Source of the DNA: Bacillota bacterium
GTDB taxonomy: Bacteria; Bacillota_C; Negativicutes; Sporomusales; Sporomusaceae
Assembly: GCA_023441125.1 (NCBI GenBank)
Contig: JAEZQV010000141.1
Coordinates: forward strand, 1 to 8,110
Length of the DNA: 8,110 nt
Direction: 5' to 3'
The notes under the pieces were generated by a model, which did no database searches, had not been told where the DNA came from, and saw only the letters and a list, made by a program, of their open reading frames with translations. The translations under genes were made by a program, and so were the position numbers. This document shows, one piece after another, positions 6,091-8,110 of this stretch (the first letter of the stretch is position 1; every line of letters starts with the position of its first letter).

Positions 6091-6684
6091 ATGAATCGTG
6101 AACAGGAATTCTTTGATACAATCGCTACGCAATGGGATGAGACGCGGGCCCCGGATGTCCGGAAGATCGGCCAGTTGGTGGAACTGATCGGCCTGACTCC
6201 CGGCGCCAGGGTATTGGACGCCGGCAGCGGCACCGGCGTATTGCTGCCATTTTTAAAGCAGGTCATTGGCCCTGCCGGCACCATTACCGCTGTCGACTTT
6301 TCGAGCAAAATGCTGGCGATAGCCAAAGAAAAGTATGGCAGGCTTGGCGGCATCGAATTTGCCGTAGCCGATATTATGCACTATTCAGCCGGCCAAGCAT
6401 TTGATGCGGTTATTTGCTTTAATTTTTTCCCGCATATCAAAGACAAGCCGCTTTTCCTGGCTAAAATGCGGACTATGCTGCGATTAGGCGGAAAGCTGGT
6501 CATTATGCATGATATTTCCCGGGAGCAGGTGAACGCCGTTCACCAGGGCAGTACTGTTGTAAAAGATGACCGTTTGGCGCCTGCAGAGGCTTTAAAAGAA
6601 TTGTTTATAGCTACCAGCTACGAGATTGAAGAGAGTATTGATTTAGAAGATCGTTATTTCATTAAAGGGAGAAATTCTAAATAA
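6091..6684 (+). CDS. Class I SAM-dependent methyltransferase
   Basis: The 197-residue product has the class I methyltransferase fold. Motif I VLDAGSGTG (41-49) is the SAM-binding loop. The acidic end of the second strand is seen in TAVDFS (66-71), and VADIMHY and FDAVICFNFFPHI follow as later strands. The C-terminal half contains MLRLGGKLVIMHD and a VHQGSTVV/DRLAPAEALKEL stretch. It belongs to the UbiE/Methyltransf_11-like group. Its substrate is unknown, and quinone biosynthesis is unlikely given the context. The start is 4 nt after the S component stop; AAGG at 6077-6080 serves as ribosome binding site inside the upstream gene. Co-transcription with receptor and transporter suggests it may act on the imported compound or on a carrier molecule. 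No clear terminator follows the stop codon. Confidence 0.85.
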   Translation: MNREQEFFDTIATQWDETRAPDVRKIGQLVELIGLTPGARVLDAGSGTGVLLPFLKQVIGPAGTITAVDFSSKMLAIAKEKYGRLGGIEFAVADIMHYSAGQAFDAVICFNFFPHIKDKPLFLAKMRTMLRLGGKLVIMHDISREQVNAVHQGSTVVKDDRLAPAEALKELFIATSYEIEESIDLEDRYFIKGRNSK

Positions 6685-6736
6685 AAATTGAGTAGCAAGC
6701 ACCGCAATATTCTAAATTGTGTACTGAAAATTTCAA

Positions 6737-6765
6737 TTGACAGAAAAAAGAAGTGTGTGTAAACT
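6737..6765 (+). promoter_or_regulatory. Sigma-70/SigA-type promoter of the substrate-binding protein gene
   Basis: A perfect -35 box TTGACA (6737-6742) and a -10 box TAAACT (6760-6765) are separated by 17 nt, with a predicted start near 6772. It differs from the other two promoters in having no Rex-like dyad downstream. An AT-rich near-palindrome, TGAAAATTTCA, lies just upstream of the -35 box; I cannot assign a regulator to it. Confidence 0.75.
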
Positions 6766-6771
6766 ATAACT

Positions 6772-6944
6772 TAGTAGGTGTAGGAACTGAAGTTCTGCTT
6801 TATACATTTAAGCGAAGACAGTTAGGATCTTGGTATTAGCTTGGGCTGCCTGGTTCTTCATTTAACTGAATTATTGTAAAAGAAAACCATGAAGGTGAAA
6901 TCACCGGCATTTTAGCGGGTAGGTTTACTTTGCATGGTTTTTTT
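6772..6944 (+). promoter_or_regulatory. Long structured leader with terminator-like hairpin, upstream of the substrate-binding protein
   Basis: The predicted 5' leader runs about 233 nt to the start codon. Near its start, GGAAC-TGAA-GTTCT can form a small hairpin. A terminator-like hairpin pairs AAAACCATG (6883-6891) with CATGGTTTT (6933-6941) and runs into seven Ts (6938-6944). Its interior can form small stems such as GGTG-AAAT-CACC. CTTCAT at 6856-6861 could pair with ATGAAG (6889-6894) of the 5' arm as a competing, antiterminating fold. I do not recognise a known riboswitch, and there is no B12-box-like sequence. This element and the promoter account for most of the gene-free stretch 6685-7004. 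Confidence 0.5.
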
Positions 6945-7004
6945 GTATTATAATGCGAATTTGTTATACGGCTAAGTCAGCGTGGCCGATCGTAGAGGTT
7001 GAAC

Positions 7005-8110
7005 ATGAAAAGAAATTTAAAAATTGGACTGGTTATTGTGCTGCTGCCGGCAATGGTGTTACTGGTTTACCCTTTGCTGCATTCAGGCCGGGAAAAAATG
7101 AATATGGCCGGTATGGCTCCCCGGGCTGCAGCGTTGATCATCACCGATTCTAAAGGCAAGCAAGTGGGAGTTCCCAGTCCGCCGCACCGGATCGCCGGGC
7201 TTGGCGGTGCTTATGGACTGGAAGCCTTGCTGGCTTTTGGACTCAGAGATGAGATTGTTGCTATGGCCGATTATGCTAAAATGCGGGAGGATTTTAAACT
7301 GTTTGTACCTGACGTACCGGATGTGGGACGGTCAAGCAGGCCTAATATCGAGCAACTTCTGTCAGTAAATCCGGATCTGGTGCTGGCTTATGCGATCTTT
7401 TCCTTTCCGGAAATGGAACAAGCCTTGGCGGCCCGGGGCATCCCCTTGGTCCAAATGGATTTTTTTGTGCCGGATAGATATGAACAGGAAGTGCGGACGT
7501 TAGGCAAAGTACTGCACCGGGAAAAACGGGCGGAAGAATTAATTGCCTTTGAAAAAGAACATCTGGCTTATATCGATGACAAGGTCAGCACGATCAAACC
7601 GGCTGAAAAAGTCCGGGTCTATCTGGAATCTTACCAGGCGTATCAGGCGGAGAGCCAGCGGGAGCCGGCCCATGACCCTATCCTGGAATGCGGCGGGATT
7701 AATATTTTTGCCGACGCGCCTGTCAAAAATCTGCAGGTAAGTCCGGAAGCCGTGGTTACGAGAAATCCTGATATTATCATTAAGAACATAACCAGCGAAT
7801 ATTGCCGCAGCGGTTATGGCGTAACCGATCCGGCGGCACTGGCCGCATTGCGCGCGGAAATCATGAACCGTTCTGGCTGGCAGCAGATCAATGCGGTACA
7901 GAGCGGCCGGGTCTATATTATTTCCACAGACACCCGCTCCATTCACCCCAGTATATATAACAGTTATCTGGCAAAATGGTTCTATCCGGAACTGTTTCCG
8001 GACCTGAAGCCGGCCAGCAATCACCGGGCGTGGCTACAGCAGTTCCTGGGTATGGATTTACAGGGTGTGTATGCGTATCCGGGGGAAGCCTATGCCGGGA
8101 ATAGTTACAT
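7005..8110 (+). CDS. FepB/BtuF-type ABC transporter substrate-binding protein (3' end beyond window)
   Basis: The frame is open from an ATG at 7005 to the window edge, giving 368 residues. A hydrophobic N-terminal segment (about 6-25) acts as signal or membrane anchor; no lipobox cysteine is present. A short Met-rich stretch (MNMAGM) follows. The class III periplasmic-binding fold (Peripla_BP_2) starts at LIITDSKGKQVGVPSPPHRI, then GLEALLAFGLRDEIVAM, a PNIEQLLSVNPDLVLAY region, the linking long helix (about 160-190) and a C-terminal lobe with NPDIIIKN, VQSGRVYIIS and YLAKWFYPELF. Family members bind ferric siderophores, heme, cobalamin or metal chelates and feed FecCD/BtuC-type permeases. The typical 'gvyaYP' end region (GVYAYP, 354-359) is reached, so little is probably missing. 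AGAGG upstream at 6994-6998 supports the start. A permease and an ATPase would be expected just beyond the window. Confidence 0.88.
   Translation, partial: MKRNLKIGLVIVLLPAMVLLVYPLLHSGREKMNMAGMAPRAAALIITDSKGKQVGVPSPPHRIAGLGGAYGLEALLAFGLRDEIVAMADYAKMREDFKLFVPDVPDVGRSSRPNIEQLLSVNPDLVLAYAIFSFPEMEQALAARGIPLVQMDFFVPDRYEQEVRTLGKVLHREKRAEELIAFEKEHLAYIDDKVSTIKPAEKVRVYLESYQAYQAESQREPAHDPILECGGINIFADAPVKNLQVSPEAVVTRNPDIIIKNITSEYCRSGYGVTDPAALAALRAEIMNRSGWQQINAVQSGRVYIISTDTRSIHPSIYNSYLAKWFYPELFPDLKPASNHRAWLQQFLGMDLQGVYAYPGEAYAGNSY

Noticed and set aside
6724..6745. Fur box around TGAAAATTTCAATTGACA at the third promoter
   Set aside because: It is AT-rich and partly palindromic but does not match the GATAATGATTATC-type repeats well enough.
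6874..6880. TTGTAAA as a third Rex-like site in the substrate-binding protein leader
   Set aside because: Only one half-site is present, without a matching right half, and it lies about 100 nt downstream of the promoter.
6772..6944. Cobalamin or c-di-GMP riboswitch in the third leader
   Set aside because: The conserved B12 box is missing, and a GGTAGGTTTAC-like stretch alone is not enough to identify a c-di-GMP aptamer.
6953..7153. Open frame overlapping the start of the substrate-binding protein
   Set aside because: It is out of frame with a clearly recognised protein, has no ribosome binding site and ends early.

Overview
The window looks like part of a diderm (outer-membrane) Firmicutes genome, most likely a Negativicutes/Sporomusaceae-type anaerobe. 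This is inferred from a full TonB energising system and a TonB-dependent outer-membrane receptor lying beside Firmicutes-style features: strong AGGAGG-type ribosome binding sites, a Rex-family regulator and an ECF-transporter S component. No rRNA or other phylogenetic marker is present, so this remains inference.

Layout. (1) Positions 1-366, minus strand: the N-terminal part of a DUF421/YetF-like membrane protein, cut by the window edge. (2) Positions 367-708: a non-coding region with a good promoter, a Rex-like operator and a leader hairpin that looks like an intrinsic terminator. (3) Positions 709-2418: exbB-exbD-tonB, overlapping and co-oriented. (4) Positions 2446-2493: a terminator-like hairpin, then a Rex-family regulator (2526-3221) whose NAD-binding glycine loop is altered. 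(5) Positions 3244-3399: a second promoter, operator and leader hairpin laid out like the first. (6) Positions 3485-6684: a probable operon of TonB-dependent receptor, ECF S component and class I SAM methyltransferase. (7) Positions 6685-7004: a third promoter and a long leader ending in another terminator-like hairpin. (8) Position 7005 to the window end: a FepB/BtuF-type substrate-binding protein, incomplete at its 3' end.

How the parts may work together (inference). The receptor would take a scarce chelate (iron- or heme-like, corrinoid or other metallophore) across the outer membrane, powered by ExbB-ExbD-TonB. The substrate-binding protein, and separately the S component, would serve inner-membrane transport. 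The permease and ATPases are not in view. The most notable signal is that the exbB and receptor promoters carry the same 21-bp sequence just downstream of the -10 box. It contains an 18-bp imperfect dyad, TTGTGAAAACTCTTACA(A/T), which resembles known Rex boxes. The Rex-like gene sits between the two sites. I propose a local regulon in which a divergent Rex paralogue controls TonB-dependent uptake, with a second possible control layer in the leader hairpins.
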